This document shows, piece by piece, positions 36,101-43,817 of a stretch of DNA of 54,099 nt. The first letter of the stretch is position 1. Each line of letters opens with the position of its first letter. The translations under genes and the position numbers were made by a program. A model generated the notes under the pieces. It did no database searches. It had not been told where the DNA came from and worked only from the letters and a program-made list of their open reading frames with translations. This DNA is from Rubidibacter lacunae KORDI 51-2 (lineage in GTDB: Bacteria > Cyanobacteriota > Cyanobacteriia > Cyanobacteriales > Rubidibacteraceae). Where the stretch lies: contig NZ_ASSJ01000034.1 in assembly GCF_000473895.1 (NCBI RefSeq), forward strand, positions 1-54,099, in the 5' to 3' direction.

Positions 36101-37315
36101 TGCTTGGTGCTGCATCGCCAACATCACTTTGACTAAGCTGGCCAACCCGGAAACTACCTCGGTGTGGCCGATGTTGGTTTTCACCGAAGCTAGGAACAGA
36201 GGATTTTGCGGGTCGCGGTCTTGCTTGTAGACCTGTCCCAAGGCGGTTACCTCAATCGGATCGCCCAGGGGGGTACCGGTACCGTGGGCCTCGACGTACT
36301 GGACATCTGCCGGCTTAACCCCTGCCTGTTCTAGGGCTTGGCGCGCGACGGTTTGCTGGGCGGCGCCACTGGGGACGGTGAGCCCCGCGCCCGCACCGCA
36401 GTGGTTTGTTGCGGTCCCTTTGACGAGAGCGATGATATTGTCGCGATCGCGCTGGGCATCGCTCAAGCGTTTGAGCATCAAGACCGCACACCCTTCTGCC
36501 CGCACGAAGCCATCGGCGTCAGCGTCAAAGCTGCGGCAGCGGCCCTGGGCCGAGAGGATATTCGTCGCTGAGAACGTCAAGTTTGAGTCCGGGGACAAGA
36601 TCAAATTGACGCCCCCGACTAAAGCTTGGGCGCACTCGCGGGCGCGCAGGCTTTGGCAGGCCAAGTGTAGAGCAATCAATGACGACGAACAGGCCGCATC
36701 CAAGGCAAAGCTCGGTCCTTGGAGTCCCAGAACATAGGACAAGCGCCCGGCGGTAAAGCAAAACCCATTGCCGGAGCCGGTGTAGGCATCGATGTCTTCC
36801 AATCGGTGCGATCTCGCCTGGAGGTTGGCATAGTCGCCAATCCCGATCGCGACGTAGACGCCGGTGGTGCTACCTTCCAACGCTTCCGGAGCATAGCCTG
36901 CCCGTTCTAAGGCTTCCCAGCCAACCTCTAGCAACAGGCGTTGCTGCGGGTCCATGGCCAAGGCTTCGCGGGGGCTGATGTTGAAAAATTCCGGATCGAA
37001 GCGATCGACGTCGTCGATGAAACCGCCGCGTCGCGTGTAGGTTTTGCCCGCCACGCTGGGATCGGGATCGTAGAAGTCTTCCACATCCCAACGATCGCGC
37101 GGCACCTCAACGAGAGGATCGCGCCCCGAGGCCAGCAGTTGCCAATAGGAGTTTGGATCGACGACACCGCCAGGGAAGCGGCAACCCATGCCGATAATCG
37201 CGATGGGTTCGTTTTGGGCTTGCTGGAGGCTTTCGAGCTGCTCGTTGAGCTCGTAAGCCAGTAGAGCCAGCCGTTTGGGGGATAGCGATTGAATTCGCCC
37301 GAGAAAATCACTCAT
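30116..37315 (-). CDS. Gene 3: PKS/NRPS hybrid, KS-decayed AT-ACP-Cy-A(Cys, embedded MT)-PCP
   Basis: This is a 2399-residue protein. KS (about 33-460) keeps its Cys (DAACSSS near 206) and both His (EAHGTGT near 341, NIGHTEV near 382). The following AT region is shortened; where GHSxGE is expected (near 653) it reads LPGSELLAA, and no HAFH motif is seen. ACP: LALDSI near 877. A cyclization domain follows, PLNEIQQAYWLGR near 947 and DNLLVDGSS near 1073 (DxxxxDxxS in place of HHxxxDG). A domain: STGRPKG near 1553, pocket D-L-Y-N-M-S-L-I-W, cysteine type. A methyltransferase-like domain (ILEVGAGIGSTT near 2068) is inserted between A8 (near 1802) and A10 (near 2283). PCP: LGGDS near 2336. It should build a thiazoline. 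ATG 37315 overlaps the gene 2 stop by 8 bp; the frame is open up to 37366. Confidence 0.92.
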   Translation of the reverse strand: MSDFLGRIQSLSPKRLALLAYELNEQLESLQQAQNEPIAIIGMGCRFPGGVVDPNSYWQLLASGRDPLVEVPRDRWDVEDFYDPDPSVAGKTYTRRGGFIDDVDRFDPEFFNISPREALAMDPQQRLLLEVGWEALERAGYAPEALEGSTTGVYVAIGIGDYANLQARSHRLEDIDAYTGSGNGFCFTAGRLSYVLGLQGPSFALDAACSSSLIALHLACQSLRARECAQALVGGVNLILSPDSNLTFSATNILSAQGRCRSFDADADGFVRAEGCAVLMLKRLSDAQRDRDNIIALVKGTATNHCGAGAGLTVPSGAAQQTVARQALEQAGVKPADVQYVEAHGTGTPLGDPIEVTALGQVYKQDRDPQNPLFLASVKTNIGHTEVVSGLASLVKVMLAMQHQALPAHLHFQTLNPEIDLDDIPAKIPTQLTPWPGTAGSRLAAVNSFGMSGTNAHAILAEAPLIPDLATPERDRPLHLLPLTAKTPRALWELLQRYDRYLANHPEVDLGNLCFTAALGRAHFQHRWSAVAASVTELRAAIASYFQATPEPEATPVEIAAEALPVRLAPIFVASVPSADLWNRLWDLGAQLGRTQPAFQSTIARCRDCPGNLPPIEFGPNERPSPVARFALQVALVELWRSWGIEPAGILVLPGSELLAAWMAGAVPLDRALQWAARDSHPRVTDLQSTAIPLYCSQTGQPLEPQTLFTRSADRATSDGIQLPQDLENPVFLVASDAMPTGMAPNECWLASAALGQSVWQTLLGSLSALYEQGAKVDWSGFDRDYSRQRLPLPTYPFQRQRYWSVAAGQGAQLQPAAATSVSAKAPFALPDLQPLTELAPEERSPHLAAYLTARLALALGVEGGRITPETPLQALALDSIVALELKFDLEKVLGSSVELAAFLASPTIAALADGIVVGLEDSTPVDLPELKPDVDNRHQPFPLNEIQQAYWLGRSASFELGNVAAHVFAEYLSPGLDCARLQAAFQHTIARHDALRTVVLPTGQQQVLTEVPIYEIQVLDLSELPAAEREQQLQEHRDRLSHEVRNPEVWPLFDVLVVRLEPTDLRVLMSVDNLLVDGSSLQLLCQEWGQFYQDLDAVLPSLEVTFRDYVLSLEELEDSALQARSRDYWQERLDALPAGPDLPLAVAPASVTQPHFQRLTGRLPAATWKPLQQQANKQGLTPSGLLLAAFAEVLAAWSKQRQFCLNLTTFNRLPLHPQVRDLVGDFTNLALLAIDYRDTAGFGDRARAVQQQLWQDLEHSYVSGLRVMRDMAHQGDRPQMMPVVFTSLLATAPNQAETGFGTDWLGKLVTGVAQTPQVWLDHQVYEEDGDLVYNWDVVAELFPEGLVADMFAAYRQLLEALAANTNADINPWQQTRPLHLPLWQQTLQQEYNQTTAPIPSGLLHADLAVGSAKHPERPAVIAPDRTLTYSELYRESNRVAQHLQVSGVEPGQLVAISLPKGWEQVVAAYGILAAGGVYVPLAPDLPGDRRADVLEQSGTTWVLTLQALQEELTWPDFAQVVALDNPALQQASDAPLSVSRQPGDLAYIIYTSGSTGRPKGVAIDHRGAVNTFADINQRFNVGEADRVFSLSSLSFDLSVYDIFGAIAAGSTLVMPPADAARDPATWLQLIAAHGVTVWNSVPALMQMLVTQIGDREVPELGSLRLVMMSGDWIPLSLPSQIRRLWPGAEVVSLGGATEASIWSIFYPIGEIDPAWKSVPYGRPLTNQSFYVLDAQLEPCPAWVPGELFIGGIGLAQCYWQDPEKTAASFITHPTTGDRLYRTGDLGRHLPSGEIEFLGREDNQVQLRGYRIELGDIESTLERHLEVGRAATLVVGEGEGNRYLGALVTPTQSTVEATVETTVFPWESLDSAASLWEQLVAAGLESARTRTQPQDLTEFHAFATHLQALYRQGAGVALHKLGVFPNDGQALNVEQLRQRGQILPRYQQWLQRACEQLAEEGWCVREGQRFAARSLPTAIEPEAIERVRAGAAAAMDLSPASTDLLLRTVENLADLLAERQHSAEIYTAQEIPEVYEKQFVGCNELIADALVHWVQMRAGEPLHILEVGAGIGSTTRHILPRLPAEGIRYCFTDISAYFLQRARKEFEAYSFLEHRLLNLEVAPEAQGYTCHAYDAIVASSVLHATRDIAETLTHLRRLLRPGGILLILEETQFHPPFDLTMGLQQGFDRAIDLSLRPKHPLLSRQQWTEALQTHGFSKVQLLPQTGTFADWLGFDVLMAQGPTTVRGFQAKPLQDFLAQHLPSYMVPPRFLPLEAMPLSGNGKVDRQALAALWPKTETAREIVAPRNPLEEAILAIWIEAMGVTELGVEDNFFELGGDSLVATQVMARVRETFGVEVSLQALFAEPTVAALALAVAQALAEQIDGDLLDELETEGGEQT

Positions 37316-40300
37316 TGCGGTCTGACCTCGCAAATTTTTCAGCAAATAGCCGGTCGACTTCGTCATCCGAGAGGCGATCGATCCGAGTCATGGCATCGAC
37401 GGGTTCGTCTTGGGGCTCTGCCAACGGGGGTATCTCCAGTGCTGCCAACTGCCAACCAAGAATGTCGGTTGCCAGATACCCCGCAAGGGCCGTAATGGTG
37501 GGATATTCGAAAGCCGCAACCGCCGGAATCTTGCAGCTGAGGTTTGATTCCAAGCGATTCTTCAGCTCGAGGGCCATCAGGGAATCCATCCCCAGTTCGA
37601 AGAGGCTCCGCTCGCAGTCGAGACGCTCGGCAGGGGTAATGCCCATGACGCTGGCTGCTTCGGTCCGGACGTAAGTCACCAGTACGGGCAGACGGGCTTC
37701 GGGGGCAAGGGCCAGCATCTCTTGCTGTACCGCTCCGACAGCAGCAGCGGGAACGGTTTGCTTGCCAGCGGTCGTTGCCGGGCAGGTGCTCGCTTCCTGA
37801 GGGCGACGCAGGGCCGCAACGTCAGCAGCATCAGGGTCGGCAACCCGAGCTAAAACCATGCCTTGTTGGGCAAGGGGGGAATCCGGTGCTGCCGCCGTCA
37901 TGATTTCCACGGCGGGGAAGCCGATCTCGGGCAGGATCTCCTTCCACTGGTGGTAGGTCAACAACGGATAATCCGGGCGCAGGTCCGCATCCGCAAAGGC
38001 CCACCAGCCCGGGGTCATCCCGAAAATTAGATCGACCCAAGCCTGGGGCTGCATGCCTTCGAGGAGCACCAGTAGCCCGTCTGGAACCAGGAGCTGCCGC
38101 ACGTGGCCGAGGGTTCGCCGCATGTCGGCGGTGGCATGGAGGACGTTGGCCGCAAGGACAATGTCGTAGTGGTAGGCCTCCAACCCTTGCTCGTGGGGGC
38201 TTCTCTCGATGTCAAGAACCCGGTAATCGAGGAAGGGATAGTCCTTAAATTTCTGCTCGGCCTGGGCGACAAACAAGTGAGATACGTCTGTGAAGGCGTA
38301 CTCGCTACGATCCCGCGGCAGCAGCGACAACATCGACGCCGTCGTACCGCCGGTCCCGGCCCCAATCTCTAAAATTCGCAAGGGGCGATCGACCGGGAGT
38401 GTTTCCAAAGCCTTCGCAACGGCATCCTGGACCCACTGATTGGCGATTTTTGCGGCCGGGGAATGTCGGTAGAGCGCCTCAAGATTGGCGAGAGACCCTT
38501 CCGAGAAGAGAAGTTCCAGTGCGCTTTGCCGGCCCTGGAGAACTGCCGCCAGCGCCCCACCACATTTGCCGAGTAATTGCAATTCAGCATCGCAGGCCGG
38601 GTAGATTTTCCGGAGCGCCTGTAGGGCTTGCTCGGGGTCGGTCTTGCCCGGGGCCTGCCGCACTTCCCATGTGTCGCCGTCGCGAGCCAACGCTCCGGCC
38701 TCCTGGAGAATTTGTAAGACGCGCTGCCACAGCCGTTGGTGTTCCGGCACGATCTGACATTGGCGATCGAGTTCGGCGGCGGTATGGCGTTGTCCCATAG
38801 ATAACCCGACCCCCATCTGCGCCAACGCCGTCAGGCAATAGCCGCGGCTCAACTCGGCCAGGGCCGGGAGTAATTGCCGGTAGAACTCTAGTTTTGATAG
38901 CTGTTCTAAGGCGATCGTGCGCTCCCGCACCCAGGCTCCGAGGGCCACCGGGGCCGGCAAGAAGTCAGCGCGAAGTTGGGCGAGGAGGTCGCTTTCAGGT
39001 GCTTCGGTGCCGGGTGCAACTTGCTGGAATTGCAGGCCTTCAACTTTCAGTAAAACGGTGCCATCGGGAGCAAAGATGCTCACCTCCCCAGTCAGGTTTT
39101 GGCGATCGTCAGTTAACAGCAGCGTGGCATGGCTCCAAACTTCTGCCGGCAATGCCCCATAAACCCGAACTCGACCGACGCCCACACCGAGGTAGCGCGG
39201 GGCACCGGCATGCATGAATTCAGCCGCCGGGAGTGCTGCCCAGCAAACTTGCAAACAGGCTTCCAGGAGAGCCGCAGGCAGATCGTTTGCAGCCGCGGGT
39301 TGGGCTCCATCAGGGAGTTGCAGGCGGGCGATCGCCTCACCTTGACCCCGCCATAGCTCTTGGATGCCGCGTCCCTCCCCATCGACTTCAACACCCAAGG
39401 TTGCTAGCTGTTGGTAGTAGTCTGGCCCGGCCATTGCTGCCGTGCAACGCTGTTGCAACGGGGTTAGGGCCACGGCTGTTGGCGACTGGATCGCGATCGG
39501 AGTCGCGCGATTTTCGGTAGACCTTACTGCCGCTGAGGGCAGCACGACATCCAAAGACTCGCAAGCTTCCCGCAAGCGGTTGAGATGGGGGAGTGCTTCC
39601 AGAACCAGATCGGGATGGGGACCAAAGTCCAGAAGACAGCCCAATTCATTGACCCCGATTTTGGCTAGCTCCTGCACCAAGGGGAAGCAAGTTTCGGGCG
39701 TTCCCAAGAGCACCCGGCGATCGCGAACGAGGCGCTCGAAGACCATCGCCGTTGCTTGATCCATATCCTCTTCCGAGAGAGCTGTCAGATCGACTTGACT
39801 CCCCCGGCTGTAACTCAATCCGCTCAGGAAGGGAATGTAGGCGCGGATGTAGTCGCAGTAGGGCTGGCGCACCTGTTCGCAGACCGTGTCAAAGTCAGCC
39901 CCAATAAAGGTGGGCAGGGTGACGGTGACGTTCCCGGTGGCCGGATCGTAGCCGGCATCGGCCCGGGCTTCGCGATAAAGCGCGATTTTCTCGGCTAGCG
40001 CATCGATATTTTGATCGAACAGGTGAGTGAGGAGATTGGCTCCGATTTTCCCGGCGGTAATGCAGGTTCTGGGGTTGCCAACGGCAGTCATCCACACGGG
40101 CAACTCCGGCTGGACCGGCGTTGGGTACGAGCGGATCTCGTGCATTTCGCCGTCCCCGCCCAGCACCTCAATGGTCTCGCCGCGCCAAAGGCGACGCACG
40201 GTTTGGATGCCATCAACCAGGCGCTCCCAGCGTTCTGAATAGCTATCTGGCGCCGTGGCAAAATCCGCTGGATTCCATCCCGAGGCAAAGGAAACCCCCA

Positions 40301-43300
40301 CCCGACCCCCGGACAGGTTATCCACCATTGCCCATTCTTCGGCAACTTGTAGTGGATGGTGGATGGGCATCACCACGCTGCCTGCCTGCAGGCGAATCTG
40401 CTGGGTTTCGCGGGCTAAGGCCGCATGGAGTACGGCCGGGTTGGGATACAAGCAGCCGAGAGCGGTATAGTGGCGCTCGGGAATCCAGATGCGGCTAAAG
40501 CCGTTGCGATCGACGGAACGGCTCCCTTCCATCACCAAGCGATAGCGATTACTGGCGAGATCCACCTCGCCACTGGCGAAATACATGATTCCGAAGTTGA
40601 GGCCGCGCTGGATTTTTACATTCTGGGACTGTGCAACCGAATGGGGAAAGGTCGGCACGGCGGCAACGAGTTCGGTTGGGGCGGACCGCACATTTGCGGT
40701 CGCATGGAGCGTCCAATCAGTTGCTGCCTCCAGTTCGCGACTATGAACTTGGAATTGGGCGCTGCCATCTTCGCCAGCAATCCAGACTGCTTGGAGGACT
40801 CGCCTGCGCTCGCCCGTGACAAAAAGCGGCTTGGAGAGTTGTAAATCTTCAACCTGGCGATTGCCCTCTCCCCAAGCAATCCGTGCGGCGGCCAAGGCCA
40901 TGTCTAAATAAGCCCCAGTCGAAAGCACGGACGTCCCTTCAGCGCGATACCCCCGCAAACCCGGCAAGGTGTTGAGATCCAGCGACCGCTCCCAAGTTAA
41001 TTCGCCGGGGCGATGGGCCGAGGCGGGCAGGCGAGTGCCCAAGAGAGGATGTTCGAGGGATGGAAGGGCTGCAGGGGTTGCAGGCGCAATGGGTTCGGCA
41101 GCCAACCAATGGTGCTGGCGCTGGAAGGGATAGGTGGGAAGAGAAATAGCCCGCTGCAGGGGCTGGTTGCGATCGAAGGCTTGCCAATCGGCCGCAACCC
41201 CAGCGGCGTATAACTCGCTCAGGCTCTGCAGTAACTGCCCGCTCTGGTTCGGTCTGAGACTGGGTAACCAGAGGCCATCGTCTGTTGGCAGGCACTGCCG
41301 CCCCATACCCAACAGGATGGGCTTAGGCCCGCATTCCAGGAAGCACTTCACTCCCAACTTCTGCAACGTTGCCATACCGCCAGCAAAGTTTACTGAGGCC
41401 AGGACGTGCTTTACCCAATACTCGTGAGTAGCGACGTCATCGCCAGCCACCTCGCCGCTGACATTGGAGACAAATTTCAGTTTTGGAGTTGCGTAACTTA
41501 TCTGCTGGGCCACAGCTTCGAACTCGCCCAACATCGGCTGCATCAAGGGCGAGTGGAAAGCGTGGGAGACGTTCAACTCGATCGTTTTGATTCCCTGAGC
41601 AGACAGCTTCTCGACAATCGGCCGTACGGCTTCAGTTGCACCGGAGATAACGGTGCTCTGGGGGCCATTAATCGCGGCGATCGCCACACCCGGTTGCTCG
41701 CCAATGGTGCTTCGGACCGTTTCAACTGGGGCCAGGGTCGAGACCATGGTGCCGCCGACCGGAAGTTGCTGCATCAGGCGACCCCGAGCGGCAATCAACT
41801 TGAGGCCATCTTCCAGGGAGAAGACACCTGCAATACAAGCCGCGACGTATTCTCCAACGCTATGGCCCATCACCACTTGGGGTTGGATGCCCCAAGATAG
41901 CCACAGTTGGCACAGGGCATATTCGATGGCAAAGAGGGCGGGCTGGGTGTAGCCGGTTTGGTTCAGAAGTGCTGCGTCTGCAGCTGCACGATCGGCGGGG
42001 TAAAGAATCTCAAGAAGGGATTGCTCCAGGGAGTACTGCAGAATTTCATCGCAGCGGTCTAAAGCTTGCTTGAAGGTGGGCTGAGTTTCGTACAACTCCC
42101 GACCCATCTCAAGGTATTGCGAACCCTGGCCGGTAAACAGCATGGCGATGTCCTTGCCAATTGCTGCGGGAGTGCTTTTGTCCCCAAGCTGCCAAGCACG
42201 CAACTGCTCAAGAAAATCATTCGTATCATGTCCCACCAGAGCTAGCCGCGACTCGAAATGGGTCCGGCCGGTGCGGCTGTAGTAGCAGGCCGCTGCCAAG
42301 TCGTCTGTAGGCAACGCTTCTAAGTATTCGACATACTGTTTGACCTGCGCTTCGAGGGCGGTCGGTCCCTTGGCAGAGAGGGTCAATAATTGCTGCGATC
42401 TTTTAGGGGCTTCGGCCTCGGGCGTTTCACGCAGCGGTGCCTCCTCGAGGATGACGTGAGCGTTGGTGCCGCTGAAGCCAAAGGAACTCACTCCAGCTAA
42501 GCGAGGGGATTCGCTCCGGGGCCAAGGAATAGCTTTAGTGGGGATCTCTACGGGAAATTGGTCCCAGTCAATGTAGGGGTTGGGGTTTTGCAAATGAAGG
42601 TGAGGGGCAATTTCCTCGTGCTGTAGTTGCAGGACCACTTTGATCAGTCCAGCAATCCCAGCCGCGCCTTCCAGGTGGCCGATATTGGTTTTTGCCGACC
42701 CCACGTGCAGCGGTGTGGCGTCAGTTCGCTGGGGACCGAATACGGCTCCCAGCGCACCCATCTCAATCGGGTCGCCGAGGGACGTACCGGTTCCGTGGGC
42801 TTCGACATAGCCGATCTCGCTGGGATTCAAGTTGCCAGATTTCAGAGCCTGGCGAATGACTTCCTGTTGGGAGGGGCCGTTGGGGACGGTCAAGCCACTG
42901 GTATGCCCGTCTTGGTTAATTGCCGAGCCGCGTAACAGAGCCAGAATGTTATCGCCATCCCGTTGGGCATCGGAGAGTCGCTTGAGGACCAAGACGCCAC
43001 AGCCCTCGCCGCGCCCAAAGCCATCGGCACTGATATCAAAGGTTTTGCAACGGCCATCGGCGGCCATCATCCGGGCCTTACAGAAGTTGATGGTGTTGAT
43101 GGGGGAGAAAATCCGATTGACGCCAGCGGCCAAGGCCACGTCGCTTTCTCCATTGCGGAGCGAGGTGCAAGCCAAATGCACCGCTACTAACGAAGAACTA
43201 CAGGCCGTATCCACCGACAAACAGGGGCCGGTAAGCCCGAGCAAATAAGAGAGCCGACCGGCAGCCGTACTGTGGCTATTGCCCGTTGACAAATAGGCAT

Positions 43301-43811
43301 CGATACCTTCGAAGCCCCGCTGCATCAGGTGTTGGCTGTAGTCGTTGGTGCAAATGCCGATGTAGACCCCCGTGGGCGTATTGGTCAGGGCCGTAGTGGG
43401 GAGGTTGGCGGTTTCCAGGGCTTCCCACACAACTTCCAATAACAGGCGCTGTTGGGGATCTAAAGACTGGGCTTCCCGGGGGGTAATCCCAAAGAAATCC
43501 GCATCGAACTCTTGGAGGCCATCGACGAAGCCGCCGTTGCGCACGTACATCTTGCCGGGGGCATTAACATCCGGGTCGTAGAAGTGATCGAGACTCCAGC
43601 GATCGCTCGGAACTTCCGTAATCGCATCGGTACCCTGCTGCAGAAGCTGCCAATAGGCGTCTGGGTCAACCGCACCGCCGGGGAAACGACAGCCCATGCC
43701 CACGATCGCAATCGGTTCGGTGCGGGCGCGATTGGCGACGTTTTGCTCGTGTTGCAGCTTCTTGACCAGAAGCATCGCTTTTTGTAAGGGGGTCAGGTCA
43801 GTGGTGGCCAT
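37308..43811 (-). CDS. Gene 2: PKS, KS-AT-DH split by luciferase-like monooxygenase-MT-ACP
   Basis: This is a 2167-residue type I PKS module. KS 30-455: DTACSSS near 203, EAHGTGT near 337, NIGHLEG near 377, all catalytic residues present. AT 555-870: GHSVGEY near 650 and HAFHSP near 751, the malonyl-type motif. From about 920 a dehydratase first half begins (HPLLGTRLP) but the catalytic His motif has decayed (LRGYRAEGTSVLSTGAYL). At 1060-1410 comes a flavin-dependent luciferase-like monooxygenase (LNFGIMYFASGEVD, SGGRVGVSFASGWNP). The second DH half resumes near 1460; its HPALLDAALQ counterpart is LPAALLEACLQ. Methyltransferase: ILEIGAGTGGTT near 1814. ACP: LGMDSLMA near 2074. There is no KR or ER, so the beta-carbon should remain a ketone, with oxidation and C-methylation possible. 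It starts 6 bp after gene 1. Confidence 0.92.
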   Translation of the reverse strand: MATTDLTPLQKAMLLVKKLQHEQNVANRARTEPIAIVGMGCRFPGGAVDPDAYWQLLQQGTDAITEVPSDRWSLDHFYDPDVNAPGKMYVRNGGFVDGLQEFDADFFGITPREAQSLDPQQRLLLEVVWEALETANLPTTALTNTPTGVYIGICTNDYSQHLMQRGFEGIDAYLSTGNSHSTAAGRLSYLLGLTGPCLSVDTACSSSLVAVHLACTSLRNGESDVALAAGVNRIFSPINTINFCKARMMAADGRCKTFDISADGFGRGEGCGVLVLKRLSDAQRDGDNILALLRGSAINQDGHTSGLTVPNGPSQQEVIRQALKSGNLNPSEIGYVEAHGTGTSLGDPIEMGALGAVFGPQRTDATPLHVGSAKTNIGHLEGAAGIAGLIKVVLQLQHEEIAPHLHLQNPNPYIDWDQFPVEIPTKAIPWPRSESPRLAGVSSFGFSGTNAHVILEEAPLRETPEAEAPKRSQQLLTLSAKGPTALEAQVKQYVEYLEALPTDDLAAACYYSRTGRTHFESRLALVGHDTNDFLEQLRAWQLGDKSTPAAIGKDIAMLFTGQGSQYLEMGRELYETQPTFKQALDRCDEILQYSLEQSLLEILYPADRAAADAALLNQTGYTQPALFAIEYALCQLWLSWGIQPQVVMGHSVGEYVAACIAGVFSLEDGLKLIAARGRLMQQLPVGGTMVSTLAPVETVRSTIGEQPGVAIAAINGPQSTVISGATEAVRPIVEKLSAQGIKTIELNVSHAFHSPLMQPMLGEFEAVAQQISYATPKLKFVSNVSGEVAGDDVATHEYWVKHVLASVNFAGGMATLQKLGVKCFLECGPKPILLGMGRQCLPTDDGLWLPSLRPNQSGQLLQSLSELYAAGVAADWQAFDRNQPLQRAISLPTYPFQRQHHWLAAEPIAPATPAALPSLEHPLLGTRLPASAHRPGELTWERSLDLNTLPGLRGYRAEGTSVLSTGAYLDMALAAARIAWGEGNRQVEDLQLSKPLFVTGERRRVLQAVWIAGEDGSAQFQVHSRELEAATDWTLHATANVRSAPTELVAAVPTFPHSVAQSQNVKIQRGLNFGIMYFASGEVDLASNRYRLVMEGSRSVDRNGFSRIWIPERHYTALGCLYPNPAVLHAALARETQQIRLQAGSVVMPIHHPLQVAEEWAMVDNLSGGRVGVSFASGWNPADFATAPDSYSERWERLVDGIQTVRRLWRGETIEVLGGDGEMHEIRSYPTPVQPELPVWMTAVGNPRTCITAGKIGANLLTHLFDQNIDALAEKIALYREARADAGYDPATGNVTVTLPTFIGADFDTVCEQVRQPYCDYIRAYIPFLSGLSYSRGSQVDLTALSEEDMDQATAMVFERLVRDRRVLLGTPETCFPLVQELAKIGVNELGCLLDFGPHPDLVLEALPHLNRLREACESLDVVLPSAAVRSTENRATPIAIQSPTAVALTPLQQRCTAAMAGPDYYQQLATLGVEVDGEGRGIQELWRGQGEAIARLQLPDGAQPAAANDLPAALLEACLQVCWAALPAAEFMHAGAPRYLGVGVGRVRVYGALPAEVWSHATLLLTDDRQNLTGEVSIFAPDGTVLLKVEGLQFQQVAPGTEAPESDLLAQLRADFLPAPVALGAWVRERTIALEQLSKLEFYRQLLPALAELSRGYCLTALAQMGVGLSMGQRHTAAELDRQCQIVPEHQRLWQRVLQILQEAGALARDGDTWEVRQAPGKTDPEQALQALRKIYPACDAELQLLGKCGGALAAVLQGRQSALELLFSEGSLANLEALYRHSPAAKIANQWVQDAVAKALETLPVDRPLRILEIGAGTGGTTASMLSLLPRDRSEYAFTDVSHLFVAQAEQKFKDYPFLDYRVLDIERSPHEQGLEAYHYDIVLAANVLHATADMRRTLGHVRQLLVPDGLLVLLEGMQPQAWVDLIFGMTPGWWAFADADLRPDYPLLTYHQWKEILPEIGFPAVEIMTAAAPDSPLAQQGMVLARVADPDAADVAALRRPQEASTCPATTAGKQTVPAAAVGAVQQEMLALAPEARLPVLVTYVRTEAASVMGITPAERLDCERSLFELGMDSLMALELKNRLESNLSCKIPAVAAFEYPTITALAGYLATDILGWQLAALEIPPLAEPQDEPVDAMTRIDRLSDDEVDRLFAEKFARSDRNE
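41288..42145 (-). repeat. AT-domain repeat, copy in gene 2
   Basis: This stretch of about 0.86 kb, coding the acyltransferase of gene 2, is nearly identical in DNA to 49,081-49,943 in gene 1; long runs differ by only scattered bases, and the constant offset (about 7.79 kb) shows almost no indels. Flanking KS and DH sequences are much less alike. The direct repeat points to recent duplication or gene conversion between the two ATs. Confidence 0.85.
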
Positions 43812-43817
43812 GCGTCT

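Noticed and set aside
38340-38400. Methyltransferase domains considered as aminotransferases or oximases, as in beta-amino lipopeptide clusters
   Set aside because: All three have the SAM motif LEIGAGTGGTT or LEVGAGIGSTT; no PLP-lysine aminotransferase domain is present in any PKS gene.
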